From: Acidovorax sp. KKS102
GTDB taxonomy: Bacteria; Pseudomonadota; Gammaproteobacteria; Burkholderiales; Burkholderiaceae_C
Assembly (NCBI RefSeq): GCF_000302535.1
Contig: NC_018708.1
Coordinates: 3,286,001-3,350,000 of the forward strand
DNA length: 64,000 bases
Reading direction: 5' to 3'
Shown here: positions 43,890 through 53,713 of the stretch, one piece after another
How the letters are laid out: the number at the start of each line of letters is the position of its first letter
Numbering within the stretch: the first letter of the stretch is position 1
The notes under the pieces: generated by a model
Seen by the model: the letters and a program-made list of their open reading frames with translations, nothing else
Databases searched by the model: none
Told to the model about the DNA's origin: nothing
Program-made: the position numbers and the translations under genes

Positions 43890-45242
43890 TCAGCGCACCA
43901 TGCAAGGTGACTTGTTGTTGAACTTCCAGCCGGGGATCAGGTACTGCATCGCAATCGCGTCGTCGCGTGCGCCCAGGCCGTGCTGCAGGTACAGGCGGTG
44001 GGCGCGCTCAACCTCGTCCATGTCCAGCTCTACCCCCAGACCGGGCTTCTCGGGCAGGTCAATGAAACCATTCCTGATCTGGAACGGCTGCTTCGTCAGG
44101 CGCTCGCCGTCCTGCCAGATCCAGTGCGTGTCGATCGCGGTCACGCGGCCCGGGGCAGCGGCGCCCACGTGGGTGAACATGGCCAGAGAAACATCGAAAT
44201 GGTTGTTGGAGTGCGAGCCCCAGGTCAGGCCGAAGGCCTGGCACATCTGCGCCACACGCACTGATCCGGCCATGGTCCAGAAATGCGGGTCTGCCAGCGG
44301 AATATCCACCGACTGCAGCGCCAGGCTGTGCGCCATTTCGCGCCAGTCGGTGGCCACCATGTTGGTAGCGGTGGGCAGGCCGGTGGCGCGGCGGAACTCG
44401 GCCATCACCTCGCGGCCCGAGAACACGCCTTCGGCGCCGCAGGGGTCTTCGGCATAGGCCATCACGCCATGCAGGTCGCGCGTGAGGCGGATGGCGTCTT
44501 TCAACAGCCAGCCGCCGTTGGGGTCCAGCGTCACGCGCGCTTCGGGGAAGCGCTCGTGCAGCGCGCGGATGGCCTCGACCTCTTCCTCGCCACGCAGCAC
44601 GCCGCCCTTGAGCTTGAAGTCCGCAAAGCCGTAGCGCTGGTATGCAGCTTCGGCCAGGCGCACGATGCCTTCGGCCGTCATAGCCTTTTCGTTGCGCAGG
44701 CGGAACCAGTCGTTATCAGCACCGGGTTCGGCGCGGTAGGCTAGGTCAGTCTTTTCGCGGTCGCCCACGTAGAACAGATAACCCAGCATTTGCACCGAGG
44801 TACGCTGCACCCCTTCGCCCAGCAGCGCGGCCACGGGCACGTTCAGGTGCTGGCCTAACAGATCGAGAAAGGCCGACTCCACCGCCGTCACGGCATGGAT
44901 GGTGATGCGCAGATCAAAGGTCTGCAGGCCGCGCCCGCCCGCGTCGCGGTCGGCAAACTGGGCGCGCATGGCATTGAGCACGGCGTTGTGCTGACCCACG
45001 GGCTGGCCCACGATGAGCGATCGCGCATCTTCGATGGTCTGGCGGATCTTCTCGCCGCCGGGTACTTCGCCCACGCCTGTGTTGCCCGCGCTGTCACGCA
45101 GGATGAGCAGGTTGCGGGTGAAGTACGGACCGTGCGCGCCGCTCAGGTTCATGAGCATGCTGTCGTGGCCCGCCACGGGCACCACACGCAGCTCGGTGAT
45201 AACGGGGGTGCTGGTGGCAGAAGGATGGGAAGAGTTGGTCAT
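43890..45242 (-). CDS. gudD: Glucarate dehydratase
   Basis: A 450-residue enolase-superfamily enzyme (E. coli GudD has 446). Visible are the N-terminal capping domain ([14 protein letters not shown]), the catalytic Lys pair region ([10 protein letters not shown]), metal ligands in TLDPNGGW and EDPCGAE, and the base region [14 protein letters not shown]. It dehydrates D-glucarate to 5-dehydro-4-deoxyglucarate. It is last in a leftward operon kdgD - Bug protein - gudD, so substrate binding and two catabolic steps are encoded together. The start [18 protein letters not shown] is preferred over one 18 codons upstream. Confidence 0.94.
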   Translation of the reverse strand: MTNSSHPSATSTPVITELRVVPVAGHDSMLMNLSGAHGPYFTRNLLILRDSAGNTGVGEVPGGEKIRQTIEDARSLIVGQPVGQHNAVLNAMRAQFADRDAGGRGLQTFDLRITIHAVTAVESAFLDLLGQHLNVPVAALLGEGVQRTSVQMLGYLFYVGDREKTDLAYRAEPGADNDWFRLRNEKAMTAEGIVRLAEAAYQRYGFADFKLKGGVLRGEEEVEAIRALHERFPEARVTLDPNGGWLLKDAIRLTRDLHGVMAYAEDPCGAEGVFSGREVMAEFRRATGLPTATNMVATDWREMAHSLALQSVDIPLADPHFWTMAGSVRVAQMCQAFGLTWGSHSNNHFDVSLAMFTHVGAAAPGRVTAIDTHWIWQDGERLTKQPFQIRNGFIDLPEKPGLGVELDMDEVERAHRLYLQHGLGARDDAIAMQYLIPGWKFNNKSPCMVR

Positions 45243-45292
45243 GGTGGTCAGAAAACGAAGATGAGGCGCACCCCGGCGCCTCGTGGCAGGGC

Positions 45293-46279
45293 TCAATCAG
45301 CGGTGATTTTTCGGGTCTCGATCACGGTCTTCCAACGGGCGAATTCGCGCGCCTGGTAGGCGGTGAAGGCTTCGGGCGTGCTCGCCACAATCTCCAGGCC
45401 CTGGTCCAGCATGCGCTTCTTCACGGCGGGGTCGTTGATGGCAGCGATGGCGGCGTCCGACAGCTTCTTCTTGATCGCAGGGGGCAGGCCCTTGGGCGCG
45501 GCCATGCCCTGCCACGAATACACCTCGGCACCAGTCACGCCGGCCTCAGCCAAGGTGGGTACATCGGGCAGCACGGGGCTGCGCTTGTCACCCGTTACAG
45601 CAATCGCATGCAGCTTGCCCGCGCGAATGTGCTGCAGCACGGCGTTCACGTTCTGGAACGAGAACTCCACCTGTCCGCCCAGCAGGTCGTTGATGGCCGG
45701 CGCGCCGCCCTTGTAGGGGATGTGCAGGCCTTCCGTGCCGGTCTGCTGCCAGAACACCTCGGCCGAGAGATGGTCCGACGAGCCGTTGCCCGAGCTGGCA
45801 AAACTCACCTCGCCCGGGTTGGCCTTGAGCTGGGCGATCACCTCCTTCACGGTGCGCGCCTTCTGGCCGGGGGCGGCCACCAGCACGTTGGGCGCCTGTA
45901 CCGGCACGGTGATGTAGTCAAAGTCCTTGAGGGCGTCGTACGGCACGGTCTTCAGCAGGTGCGGAGCCACGACAAAGGCGCCCAGCGACGACACCAGCAG
46001 CGTGTAGCCATCGGCCGGTGCGCGCTTGACCATCCCCGCCCCCAGCGTGCCCGTGGCACCGGGGCGGTTGTCCACCACGAAGTTCTGGCCCAGCTTGTCG
46101 CCCATGTGTTGGGCCATGGCGCGGGCCACCATGTCGGTGGAGCCGCCGGCCGGGAACGGCACGACGATGGTCACGGGCTTATCGGGCCAGGTGGCGGCGG
46201 GCGCACTGGTCTGAGCGGACGCGGCAAACGCAAGGCCGCAAGCGGCAGCAACGAGCAACAGTTTCTTGGCAATCAACAT
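45293..46279 (-). CDS. Bug-family substrate-binding protein of the glucarate cluster
   Basis: A 328-residue periplasmic binding protein with a signal peptide ([17 protein letters not shown]) and the Bug pattern: [53 protein letters not shown] and [19 protein letters not shown]. Located between gudD and kdgD, it most likely binds glucarate or galactarate for a TctAB-type permease encoded elsewhere. The ATG at 46279 starts the signal peptide; the in-frame extension upstream is Pro/His-rich and unlikely to be translated. Confidence 0.9.
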   Translation of the reverse strand: MLIAKKLLLVAAACGLAFAASAQTSAPAATWPDKPVTIVVPFPAGGSTDMVARAMAQHMGDKLGQNFVVDNRPGATGTLGAGMVKRAPADGYTLLVSSLGAFVVAPHLLKTVPYDALKDFDYITVPVQAPNVLVAAPGQKARTVKEVIAQLKANPGEVSFASSGNGSSDHLSAEVFWQQTGTEGLHIPYKGGAPAINDLLGGQVEFSFQNVNAVLQHIRAGKLHAIAVTGDKRSPVLPDVPTLAEAGVTGAEVYSWQGMAAPKGLPPAIKKKLSDAAIAAINDPAVKKRMLDQGLEIVASTPEAFTAYQAREFARWKTVIETRKITAD

Positions 46280-46364
46280 GAGGATGTCTCCGAAAGTGGT
46301 GATGGCAGACCCTCTGCGGGGCCTTGGGTGTGGATGGGGAGGGAAATGAATCAGCAGGCCGCGC

Positions 46365-47276
46365 TCATTGCGGCCCGAGCTTGTCAATCAGCGCCTTGAG
46401 CTCTTCCATCTCGCTGGGCTTGAGGTCCACCAGCGGTGCCCGCACCGGCCCACCGTCATGGCCCACGATGCGCGCCCCCGCCTTGATGATCGACACCCCA
46501 TAGCCCTCCACCCGGTTGCGGATGGCCAGATACGGCATGAAGAACGACTTGAGCAGCCGGTGCTGCGTGGCCGTGTCGTCACTCGCCACCGCCTGGTAGA
46601 ACTCCATCGCCGTCTTGGGGATGAAGTTGAAGACGGCCGACGAATACACCGGCGTGCCCAGCGCCTTGTAGGCCGCCGCATACACCTCGGCCGTGGGCAG
46701 GCCGCCCAGGTACGAGAAGCGGTCCCCCAGCTTCATGTAGATGGAAGACATGGTCTCGATATTGCCCACCCCGTCCTTGAACCCCACCAGGTTCGGACAA
46801 CGCTCGGCCAGGATGGCCAGGGACTCGGCCGTGAGCTTGGTGCGGTCACGGTTGTAGACGATCACACCGAACTTCACGCTCTTGCAGACCTGCTCCACAT
46901 GGGCGATCAGACCTTCCTGCCCGGCTTCGGTCAGGTAATGCGGCAGCAGCAGGATGCCGTGGGCGCCCAAACGCTCGGCCTCTTGTGCATGGGCAATGGC
47001 CGTGCGGGTGGGGCCACCGGCGCCGGCAATGATCGGCACCTTGCCCCGGCAGGTCTCCACCGCCGTCTTGATGACCTCGCTGTACTCGGGGCCCGAGAGC
47101 GAGAAGTACTCGCCCGTGCCGCCAGCGGCAAACAGGGCACTGGCGCCATAGGGGGCGAGCCACTCCAGGCGCTCGATGTAGGTCTTGGGGCGGAAGTTGC
47201 CTTGCTCGTCGAAGTCGGTGATGGGGAACGAGAGCAGGCCGGAGCCCATGATGGATTTGAGTTCTTGAGGGGTCAT
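46365..47276 (-). CDS. kdgD: 5-dehydro-4-deoxyglucarate dehydratase
   Basis: A 303-residue member of the DHDPS/NAL class I aldolase family. The pyruvate-type loop [10 protein letters not shown], the Tyr in VIVYNRDR and the Schiff-base Lys in [10 protein letters not shown] are clear. It converts 5-dehydro-4-deoxyglucarate to 2-oxoglutarate semialdehyde with loss of CO2 and water, the step after GudD. It is the first gene of the operon, 220 bp from the divergent LacI-type regulator. The start [18 protein letters not shown] is the family start. Confidence 0.94.
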   Translation of the reverse strand: MTPQELKSIMGSGLLSFPITDFDEQGNFRPKTYIERLEWLAPYGASALFAAGGTGEYFSLSGPEYSEVIKTAVETCRGKVPIIAGAGGPTRTAIAHAQEAERLGAHGILLLPHYLTEAGQEGLIAHVEQVCKSVKFGVIVYNRDRTKLTAESLAILAERCPNLVGFKDGVGNIETMSSIYMKLGDRFSYLGGLPTAEVYAAAYKALGTPVYSSAVFNFIPKTAMEFYQAVASDDTATQHRLLKSFFMPYLAIRNRVEGYGVSIIKAGARIVGHDGGPVRAPLVDLKPSEMEELKALIDKLGPQ

Positions 47277-47369
47277 GGTGAATAGCGGGCGTTGGTTGCG
47301 GCGTCTCAACAGGTCATACAAGTCGCAAAAATTTGACTTGATAACTGTAAATTCTTGCGAATTACGATA

Positions 47370-47385
47370 ATGTTAACGTTAACAT
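47370..47385. promoter_or_regulatory. LacI-type operator for the glucarate operon
   Basis: ATGTTAACGTTAACAT is a perfect 16-bp palindrome with the central CG typical of LacI/GalR operators. It lies between kdgD (start 47276) and the lacI-type gene (start 47497), about 94 bp before kdgD. On the kdgD strand a TTAACA inside it could act as a -35 box with AATTTA 17 bp downstream, so binding would block initiation. Confidence 0.75.
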
Positions 47386-47496
47386 CATCAGACAACACGG
47401 TAGAAACCCTTATTTCTTCGAATTTTTTAGACGTGCCGCTACACGGGGGCGCAGACGCTGTCGGCCTCAAGTCACACGCGCTTAGACTCCACCCCC

Positions 47497-48534
47497 ATGC
47501 AAGCTCCTGATCCGGCCCGCCCCGCCCCGCCCTCCGGTCGCGACCGCTCAGCGGTCACGCTGCGCGAGGTGGCCGAACGGGCGGGCGTGTCGATGATTAC
47601 CGTGTCTCGCGCCATCAACACGCCGCAGCAGGTGTCTGAACGGACAAGAGAACGGGTTCAGGAGGCCGTGTCGGCCCTGGGCTACGTGCCCAACCTGGTA
47701 GCAGGCGGGTTGCGCTCGGCGCGCAGCCATGTGGTGACGGCCCTGGTGCCCACGCTCACGGGACCACTGTTCGGTGAAATGGTGCAGGCCCTCACCGATG
47801 CTCTGGAACTGCGTGGTTTTCAGGTCATGGTGGGCCAGGTGGGCTATGCGCGCTCCAGAGAAGACGCGCTGCTGCGCGCCATCGTGGGCCGGCGGCCTGA
47901 CGGGATCGTGCTCACGGGGGTCATGCATTCGCCCGAAGGACGGCGCTTGCTGATGGCCTCGGGCATTCCGGTGGTTGAAACCTGGGACTTCACCGACACC
48001 CCCATCGACATGCTCGTCGGCCTGCGCCATGAAGCGCTCGGCGCCGCCGTGTGCGAGCACCTGTTCGCCAGGGGACGGCGACGGCTGGCGCTACTGAGCG
48101 GTGGCGATGAGCGTGCCGCGCGGCGCGCTCAGGGCTTTGCCGCCGCCGCCGCGCGCCTGGGTCTGCGCCCGCCCGCCGTGCGACTGGGCAAATCGCCCAC
48201 CACCCACGCAGATGGCCGTGCCGGGCTGGCTGCCCTGTTGGCCGACGTTCCCGACATCGACGCCGTGTTCTGCAGCTCGGACATGCTGGCCCTGGGCGTG
48301 CTGACCGAAGCCAGGGCACGCGGCATCTTGGTACCACAGCAACTCGCGGTGGTGGGATTTGGCGACATCGACTTTGCCGAAACGGTCACTCCGGCCCTTT
48401 CCACGGTGCGCATTGACGGCACGCGCATGGGGCAGACGGCTGCCGGATGGATTGCCGACCGGGCCGAAGGCAAAGCAGTCGCCCAGCCCGTGGTGGACAT
48501 CGGCTTTTCCATCGTGGAGCGCGGCAGCAGCTGA
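47497..48534 (+). CDS. LacI-family transcriptional regulator
   Basis: A 345-residue repressor. The N-terminal helix-turn-helix and hinge are typical (VTLREVAERAGVSMITVSRAINTPQQVSE, then YVPNLVAGGLRS), followed by a periplasmic-binding-like effector domain (VVTALVPTLTGPLFGEMV ... GFGDIDFAETVTPALSTV). Divergent from kdgD, with a perfect operator palindrome between them, it is the likely glucarate-responsive repressor of the operon and perhaps of itself. It converges with ispF. Confidence 0.92.
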   Translation: MQAPDPARPAPPSGRDRSAVTLREVAERAGVSMITVSRAINTPQQVSERTRERVQEAVSALGYVPNLVAGGLRSARSHVVTALVPTLTGPLFGEMVQALTDALELRGFQVMVGQVGYARSREDALLRAIVGRRPDGIVLTGVMHSPEGRRLLMASGIPVVETWDFTDTPIDMLVGLRHEALGAAVCEHLFARGRRRLALLSGGDERAARRAQGFAAAAARLGLRPPAVRLGKSPTTHADGRAGLAALLADVPDIDAVFCSSDMLALGVLTEARARGILVPQQLAVVGFGDIDFAETVTPALSTVRIDGTRMGQTAAGWIADRAEGKAVAQPVVDIGFSIVERGSS

Positions 48535-48564
48535 GCGCTGCAGGCCCCGTGGCAAAAGGCGGGG

Positions 48565-49044
48565 TTATGCCCGGTACACCAGCGCGATGGCCCGTGCCTC
48601 CATGGCCAAGCCCTGCCCCACCGGGCCCAGGCGCTCGGCCGTCTTGGCCTTCACATTGACCTGGCCCTCGGCCACGCCCACCGCCCGGGCGATGGCGGCC
48701 CGCATGCCGGGGATGTGCGCCGCCAGGCGCGGGGCCTGGGCGACGACCGTGCTGTCGATGTTGCCGATCTCAAAGCCCGCAGCGCGCACCCGCCGTGCCG
48801 CCTCGGCCAGCAGCACGCCCGAGTCGGCGCCGCGAAACGCAGCGTCGGTGTCGGGGAAGTGGCTGCCAATATCCCCCAGCGCTGCGGCCCCCAGCAAGGC
48901 ATCGGTGATGGCGTGCAACAGCACGTCGGCGTCCGAGTGGCCCAGCAGGCCCGTGGGGTGGGCAATCTCCACCCCGCCAATCACCAACCGGCGGCCGGGC
49001 ACCAAGGCATGCACATCCCAGCCTTCTCCAATCCTGAAATTCAT
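48565..49044 (-). CDS. ispF: 2-C-methyl-D-erythritol 2,4-cyclodiphosphate synthase
   Basis: A 159-residue trimeric enzyme of the MEP isoprenoid pathway. Zinc ligands are Asp8 and His10 (GWDVHAL) and a His in [10 protein letters not shown]; the LLGHSDADV signature is present. It cyclises CDP-ME 2-phosphate to MEcPP with loss of CMP. It lies downstream of ispD in the same direction with a 120-bp gap, the usual ispD-ispF order. Confidence 0.96.
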   Translation of the reverse strand: MNFRIGEGWDVHALVPGRRLVIGGVEIAHPTGLLGHSDADVLLHAITDALLGAAALGDIGSHFPDTDAAFRGADSGVLLAEAARRVRAAGFEIGNIDSTVVAQAPRLAAHIPGMRAAIARAVGVAEGQVNVKAKTAERLGPVGQGLAMEARAIALVYRA

Positions 49045-49164
49045 CTGCTTGCCTTTGTCTTTGTGAATGTTTGAGTATTGGGTCGCCGGTGCCGTCCGTC
49101 AGACTCCCAAGCCGCGCAATGCTGGCAGCAGACCGGTGATGCCGGCAGCCCTTGTGCGATGGGC

Positions 49165-50079
49165 TTAAAAAAGATTCTTCTTGCCGGGGGCCGTGTTCAC
49201 CTGCCCCCGCTTGCCCCCAAAACGCTCCAGCGTGGTGCTGTGCGCCCGCTGGGCCAGCACGGCAGCCGCCAGCGCGAAATCATCCGGGTAGGTGACCTTG
49301 AAATTCTGTGCCCCCCCGGGCACCAGCCGGGGATGAAACCCCATGGCCTCCATGGCGCTGGCTTCATCGGTCACATTGGAGCCCACCTTGTCAATCGCCT
49401 CCATCAGCGGGCCGATGCGGAACATCTGGGGCGTCTGCGCCAGCCACTTGTCGCTGCGGTCCACAGTAGAAGCTACGCGCACGCCGCCCGGGCCGTCGAT
49501 GGAAGTCTTGAGCGTGTCGGCCAGCTTGTGCGCCAGCAGCCCGCCCACACTGTCGCCCGCGCACTGGTCGATGAGCGCATCGATCTGCTCCGAGGTCACC
49601 AGGCAGCGCGCAGCGTCATGCACCAGGACCCAGTCGCCAGGCTGCGCACCACGCTCCAGCAGCGCCTTGAGGCCGCCCAGCACCGTGTCGGCACGCGTGG
49701 CCCCCCCACACTCGACCACAAAAAATGCAGGGTGGGCATGGGCATCCAGAAAGCGATCCCCCGGTGCCACAGCCACCAGCGTGCCCAGCAGGCGCCCGAC
49801 ACCGGCAAAGGCGGCCAGTGTGTGCAGCACCATCGGGTGGCCTGCCACTAGGTGATATTGCTTGGGCAGCGGGCCCGCCACTGCAGGAGCGCTGGCAGAC
49901 AGCGCTGCGGCAGGCGAGAACGCCGCCACGGTCGATGCCTGCACGGGCTGTGCTGGAGGGGGGCTGCCTGCACCTGCCAGCACAGCCCGTGACCCCACCC
50001 CTGCGCAGGGCACCAGCGCCCAAAAACGCCCTTGGGCCGACAAGGGGGTGAGCGAAGGGTGCAACAGAGGAGCAGTCAT
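49165..50079 (-). CDS. ispD: 2-C-methyl-D-erythritol 4-phosphate cytidylyltransferase with an insertion
   Basis: A 304-residue IspD; the family is usually about 230. It has the CTP-binding start WALVPCAGVGSRA, then LPKQYHLVAGHPMVLHTL, GGATRADTVLGGLKALL, WVLVHDAARCLV, DRSDKWLAQTPQMF and TDEASAMEAMG. Arg31 and Lys73 correspond to the catalytic Arg15 and Lys27 of E. coli, but they are 42 residues apart here instead of 12: a Pro/Ala/Ser-rich insert of about 30 residues lies in the nucleotide loop. The N-terminus is also about 15 residues long. It makes CDP-methylerythritol and is divergent from mfd. Confidence 0.93.
   Translation of the reverse strand: MTAPLLHPSLTPLSAQGRFWALVPCAGVGSRAVLAGAGSPPPAQPVQASTVAAFSPAAALSASAPAVAGPLPKQYHLVAGHPMVLHTLAAFAGVGRLLGTLVAVAPGDRFLDAHAHPAFFVVECGGATRADTVLGGLKALLERGAQPGDWVLVHDAARCLVTSEQIDALIDQCAGDSVGGLLAHKLADTLKTSIDGPGGVRVASTVDRSDKWLAQTPQMFRIGPLMEAIDKVGSNVTDEASAMEAMGFHPRLVPGGAQNFKVTYPDDFALAAAVLAQRAHSTTLERFGGKRGQVNTAPGKKNLF
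49942..49991. repeat. Perfect 15-bp inverted repeat inside ispD
   Basis: CACGGGCTGTGCTGG (49942-49956) and its exact complement CCAGCACAGCCCGTG (49977-49991) surround a 20-nt loop. The hairpin falls exactly where the ispD protein insert begins after Arg31. Confidence 0.9.
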
Positions 50080-50176
50080 GGAGCGCTCATTCTAAAATCT
50101 CCCGTTGCCCCCGATCCAACCCGTGCGTGTTTCGCGCCCCTGGGGATGCGGCGGGCCCACTGACGACACCGTCCGC

Positions 50177-53100
50177 ATGGAACTCCCCAAACTCTCCCCC
50201 GGAAAACGCTTTGCCCTGCCCCGCCCCGTGGGCAGTGCCGACTCCCTGCTGCTAGCCCGCTTAGCCGAGCGCGACAAGGCCTCTGGCCACACCACCGCCA
50301 TCGTCACGGCCGACGCCACCGACGCGCAGCGGCTCATCGACGAGATGGCCTTTTTTGCGCCCGGCCTGCGCTGCGCACTGTTCCCCGACTGGGAGACGCT
50401 GCCTTACGACACCTTCTCCCCGCACCAGGACCTGATCAGCGAGCGACTGGCCACGCTGTGGCGCATTTCGCAGGGCGAAGCCGATGTCGTGCTGGTGCCC
50501 GCCACCACCGCGCTGTACCGGCTCGCTCCGCCCTCCTTCCTCGCGGGCTACACCTTCCATTTCAAAGTCAAACAAAAGCTCGACGAGGCCAAGTTCAAGG
50601 CCCAGCTCACGCTGGCGGGCTACAGCCATGTCTCGCAGGTGGTGAGCCCGGGCGAGTACGCCGTGCGCGGCGGGCTGATCGACCTGTTCCCCATGGGCTC
50701 GCTGGTGCCCTTCCGCGTGGACCTGTTCGACGACGAGATCGACAGCATCCGCACCTTCGACCCCGACAGCCAGCGCAGCCTGTACCCCGTGCCCGAGGTG
50801 CGCCTGCTGCCCGGCCGCGAATTCCCCATGGACGACGACGCGCGGGCCAAGTTCAGAAGCCGCTGGCGCGAAATGCTGGAGGGCGACCCGACCAAGAGCC
50901 GCATCTACAAGGACATGGGCGCGGGCGTCGCCACGGCGGGCATCGAGTACTACCTGCCGCTGTTCTTTGACGATACGGCCACCGTGTTCGACTACCTGGG
51001 TGGTGAAGCCACCGTGGTGCTGCACGGCGACCTGGAACCGGCCTTCCAGCGCTTCTGGCAGGACACCAAGGACCGCTTCCGCCTGGTGCAGGGTGACCCC
51101 GAGCGCCCGGTACTGCCGCCCGAGGCGCTGTTCCTGTCGGCCGACCAGTTCTACACCCGCGCCAAGGAGCATGCCCAGCTGTCCATCCGCCCCGGTGTGG
51201 AGGATGTGGATGACAACCCGCACTTCCAGAAGCTGGGCGACCTGTCGGTGGTGCGCGGCGCCGAGGACCCACTAGCACGCCTGCATGCCCACATCCGCAA
51301 CACGCAGCACCGCGTGCTGCTGCTGGCCGAGAGCGATGGCCGGCGCGAGAGCCTGCTCGACTTTCTGCGTGCCAGCGGGGTGAACCCTCCGGCCTTCGAC
51401 TCGCTGGCCGAGTTCCAGGGCACCGCCGACGAAAAGGTGGGCATCGCCACCGCCGGGCTCACCGTGGGCTTTAGCTGGATCGAAGACGGCATCGACTTCG
51501 TCACCGAGACCGAGCTGTTTGCCGCAGGCCCCACCACGCGCCGCCGCAAGAAGCAAGAGCAGGTCAGCGATGTCGAGGCGCTGATCAAAGACCTGGCCGA
51601 GCTAACGCTTGGCGACCCGGTGGTGCACAGCCAGCATGGCATTGGCCGCTACCGGGGCCTGATCAACATGGACGTGGGCAACAAGAACCCCGATGGCACG
51701 CCCGCCATGCAGGAGTTTTTGCACCTGGAATACGCCGACAAGGCCGTGCTCTACGTCCCGGTGAGCCAGCTGCAGCTCATCAGCCGCTACACCGGCGTCA
51801 GCGCCGACGAGGCGCCGCTGCACAAGCTGGGCAGCGGCCAGTGGGAAAAGGCCAAGCGCAAGGCCGCCGAGCAGGTACGTGACAGCGCCGCCGAGCTGCT
51901 CAACATCTACGCCCGCCGCGCCGCGCGCGAAGGCCACGCCTTCCGCTACAGCCCGCAAGACTATGAGACCTTTGCCAACGACTTCGGCTTCGAGGAAACG
52001 GCCGACCAGAACGCCGCCATCCACGCGGTGATCCAGGACATGATCAGCCCCCGCCCCATGGACCGACTGGTCTGCGGCGACGTGGGCTTCGGCAAGACCG
52101 AGGTGGCCCTGCGCGCGGCCTTCGTGGCCGTCACGGGGGGCAAGCAGGTGGCCTTCCTCGCGCCCACCACGCTGCTGGCCGAGCAGCACTACCAGACCCT
52201 GGTGGACCGCTTCAGCAAGTGGCCGGTGAAGGTGGCCGAGGTATCGCGCTTTCGCTCGGGCAAGGAGATCACCGCCGCCATCAAGGGCATCGGCGACGGC
52301 ACGGTGGATATTGTGGTGGGCACGCACAAGTTGCTTTCCGAATCCACCAAGTTCCACAACCTGGGCCTCTTGATCATCGACGAGGAGCACCGCTTTGGCG
52401 TGCGCCACAAGGAGCAGATGAAGGCCCTGCGCGCCGAGGTGGACGTGCTCACCCTCACGGCCACGCCCATCCCGCGCACGCTGGGCATGGCGCTGGAAGG
52501 CCTGCGCGACCTCAGCGTGATCGCCACCGCGCCGCAGCGGCGCCTGGCGATCAAGACCTTTGTGCGCAACGAGGGCACGGGCGTGATCCGCGAGGCGGTG
52601 CTGCGCGAATTGAAGCGCGGCGGGCAGGTCTACTTCCTGCACAACGAGGTGGAGACCATCGAGAACCGCCGCCAGAAGCTCGAAGAGATACTGCCCGAGG
52701 CCCGCATCGCCGTGGCCCACGGCCAGATGCCCGAGCGCGAGCTGGAGCGCGTGATGCGCGACTTCGTGGCCCAGCGCTTCAACATCCTGCTGTGCTCGAC
52801 CATCATCGAGACCGGCATCGACGTGCCCACGGCCAACACCATCATCATGAGCCGCGCCGACAAGTTCGGCCTGGCGCAGCTGCACCAGCTGCGCGGGCGC
52901 GTGGGCCGCAGCCACCACCAGGCGTATGCCTACCTGATGGTGCCCGACACCGAGGGCCTGACCAAGCAGGCCGCGCAGCGGCTCGACGCCATCCAGCAGA
53001 TGGAGGAACTGGGCAGCGGCTTCTACCTGGCCATGCACGACCTGGAGATCCGCGGTGCGGGCGAGGTGCTGGGCGAGAACCAGAGCGGCAACATGCTCGA

Positions 53101-53641
53101 AGTCGGGTTCCAGCTCTACAACGAGATGCTCAACGAGGCCGTCAAGGCGCTCAAGGCGGGCAAGGAGCCCGACCTGCTTTCGCCCCTGTCCGTCACCACC
53201 GACATCAACCTGCACGCCCCCGCCCTGCTGCCCGACGACTACTGCGGCGACGTGCACCTGCGCCTGTCGTTCTACAAAAAGCTGGCCACCGCCAAGACGC
53301 CCGACCAGATCGACGGCCTGCTCGAAGAGATCGTGGACCGCTTCGGCAAGCTACCGCCGCAGGCCCAGACCCTGATTGACGTGCACCGCCTGCGCGTGCT
53401 GAGCCAGCCCTATGGCGTTGTGAAGGTGGATGCGGCCCCGGGCGTCATCAACATCACCTTCAAGCCCCAGCCGCCCATCGACCCAATGCGCATCATCGAG
53501 CTGATCCAGAAGAACAAGCACATCAAGCTGGCGGGCAACGAAAAGCTGCGCATCGAGCGCGAGCTGAAGGAGCCCAAGGACCGCGCACAGATGGTGCGCG
53601 ACATTTTGCGCAGCCTGGGGCAACCCGTGGTGGCTGCATAG
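50177..53641 (+). CDS. mfd: Transcription-repair coupling factor Mfd
   Basis: A 1154-residue ATPase. The N-terminal UvrB-like module (FPDWETLPYDTFSPHQD, GEYAVRGGLIDLFP) recruits UvrA. The RNA polymerase-interaction domain has DPVVHSQHGIGRYRGL. The RecG-like translocase has Walker A GDVGFGKTEVAL, DEEH (motif II), TATPIPRT and LHQLRGRVGRS. The C-terminal TRCF domain is intact. It removes stalled RNA polymerase and recruits repair. The start MELPKLSPGKRFALP is used. It is divergent from ispD with a 97-bp gap. Confidence 0.97.
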   Translation: MELPKLSPGKRFALPRPVGSADSLLLARLAERDKASGHTTAIVTADATDAQRLIDEMAFFAPGLRCALFPDWETLPYDTFSPHQDLISERLATLWRISQGEADVVLVPATTALYRLAPPSFLAGYTFHFKVKQKLDEAKFKAQLTLAGYSHVSQVVSPGEYAVRGGLIDLFPMGSLVPFRVDLFDDEIDSIRTFDPDSQRSLYPVPEVRLLPGREFPMDDDARAKFRSRWREMLEGDPTKSRIYKDMGAGVATAGIEYYLPLFFDDTATVFDYLGGEATVVLHGDLEPAFQRFWQDTKDRFRLVQGDPERPVLPPEALFLSADQFYTRAKEHAQLSIRPGVEDVDDNPHFQKLGDLSVVRGAEDPLARLHAHIRNTQHRVLLLAESDGRRESLLDFLRASGVNPPAFDSLAEFQGTADEKVGIATAGLTVGFSWIEDGIDFVTETELFAAGPTTRRRKKQEQVSDVEALIKDLAELTLGDPVVHSQHGIGRYRGLINMDVGNKNPDGTPAMQEFLHLEYADKAVLYVPVSQLQLISRYTGVSADEAPLHKLGSGQWEKAKRKAAEQVRDSAAELLNIYARRAAREGHAFRYSPQDYETFANDFGFEETADQNAAIHAVIQDMISPRPMDRLVCGDVGFGKTEVALRAAFVAVTGGKQVAFLAPTTLLAEQHYQTLVDRFSKWPVKVAEVSRFRSGKEITAAIKGIGDGTVDIVVGTHKLLSESTKFHNLGLLIIDEEHRFGVRHKEQMKALRAEVDVLTLTATPIPRTLGMALEGLRDLSVIATAPQRRLAIKTFVRNEGTGVIREAVLRELKRGGQVYFLHNEVETIENRRQKLEEILPEARIAVAHGQMPERELERVMRDFVAQRFNILLCSTIIETGIDVPTANTIIMSRADKFGLAQLHQLRGRVGRSHHQAYAYLMVPDTEGLTKQAAQRLDAIQQMEELGSGFYLAMHDLEIRGAGEVLGENQSGNMLEVGFQLYNEMLNEAVKALKAGKEPDLLSPLSVTTDINLHAPALLPDDYCGDVHLRLSFYKKLATAKTPDQIDGLLEEIVDRFGKLPPQAQTLIDVHRLRVLSQPYGVVKVDAAPGVINITFKPQPPIDPMRIIELIQKNKHIKLAGNEKLRIERELKEPKDRAQMVRDILRSLGQPVVAA

Positions 53642-53648
53642 CGTTTTA

Positions 53649-53702
53649 CAAGCCAAAGAGGCTGCAAGCGATAGTGAATCATGCGCTGACAGCTATCAAA
53701 AG
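53649..53702 (-). repeat. Dispersed palindromic repeat, copy 6
   Basis: On the minus strand: TTTGATAGCTGTCAGCGCAT, then TCACTATCGCTTGCAGCCTC. The anchors are kept (GATAGCTG, CAGCGC, GCTTGCAGCC). It fills the gap between mfd and the next gene. Confidence 0.75.
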
Positions 53703-53713
53703 AGAAGCAAACA

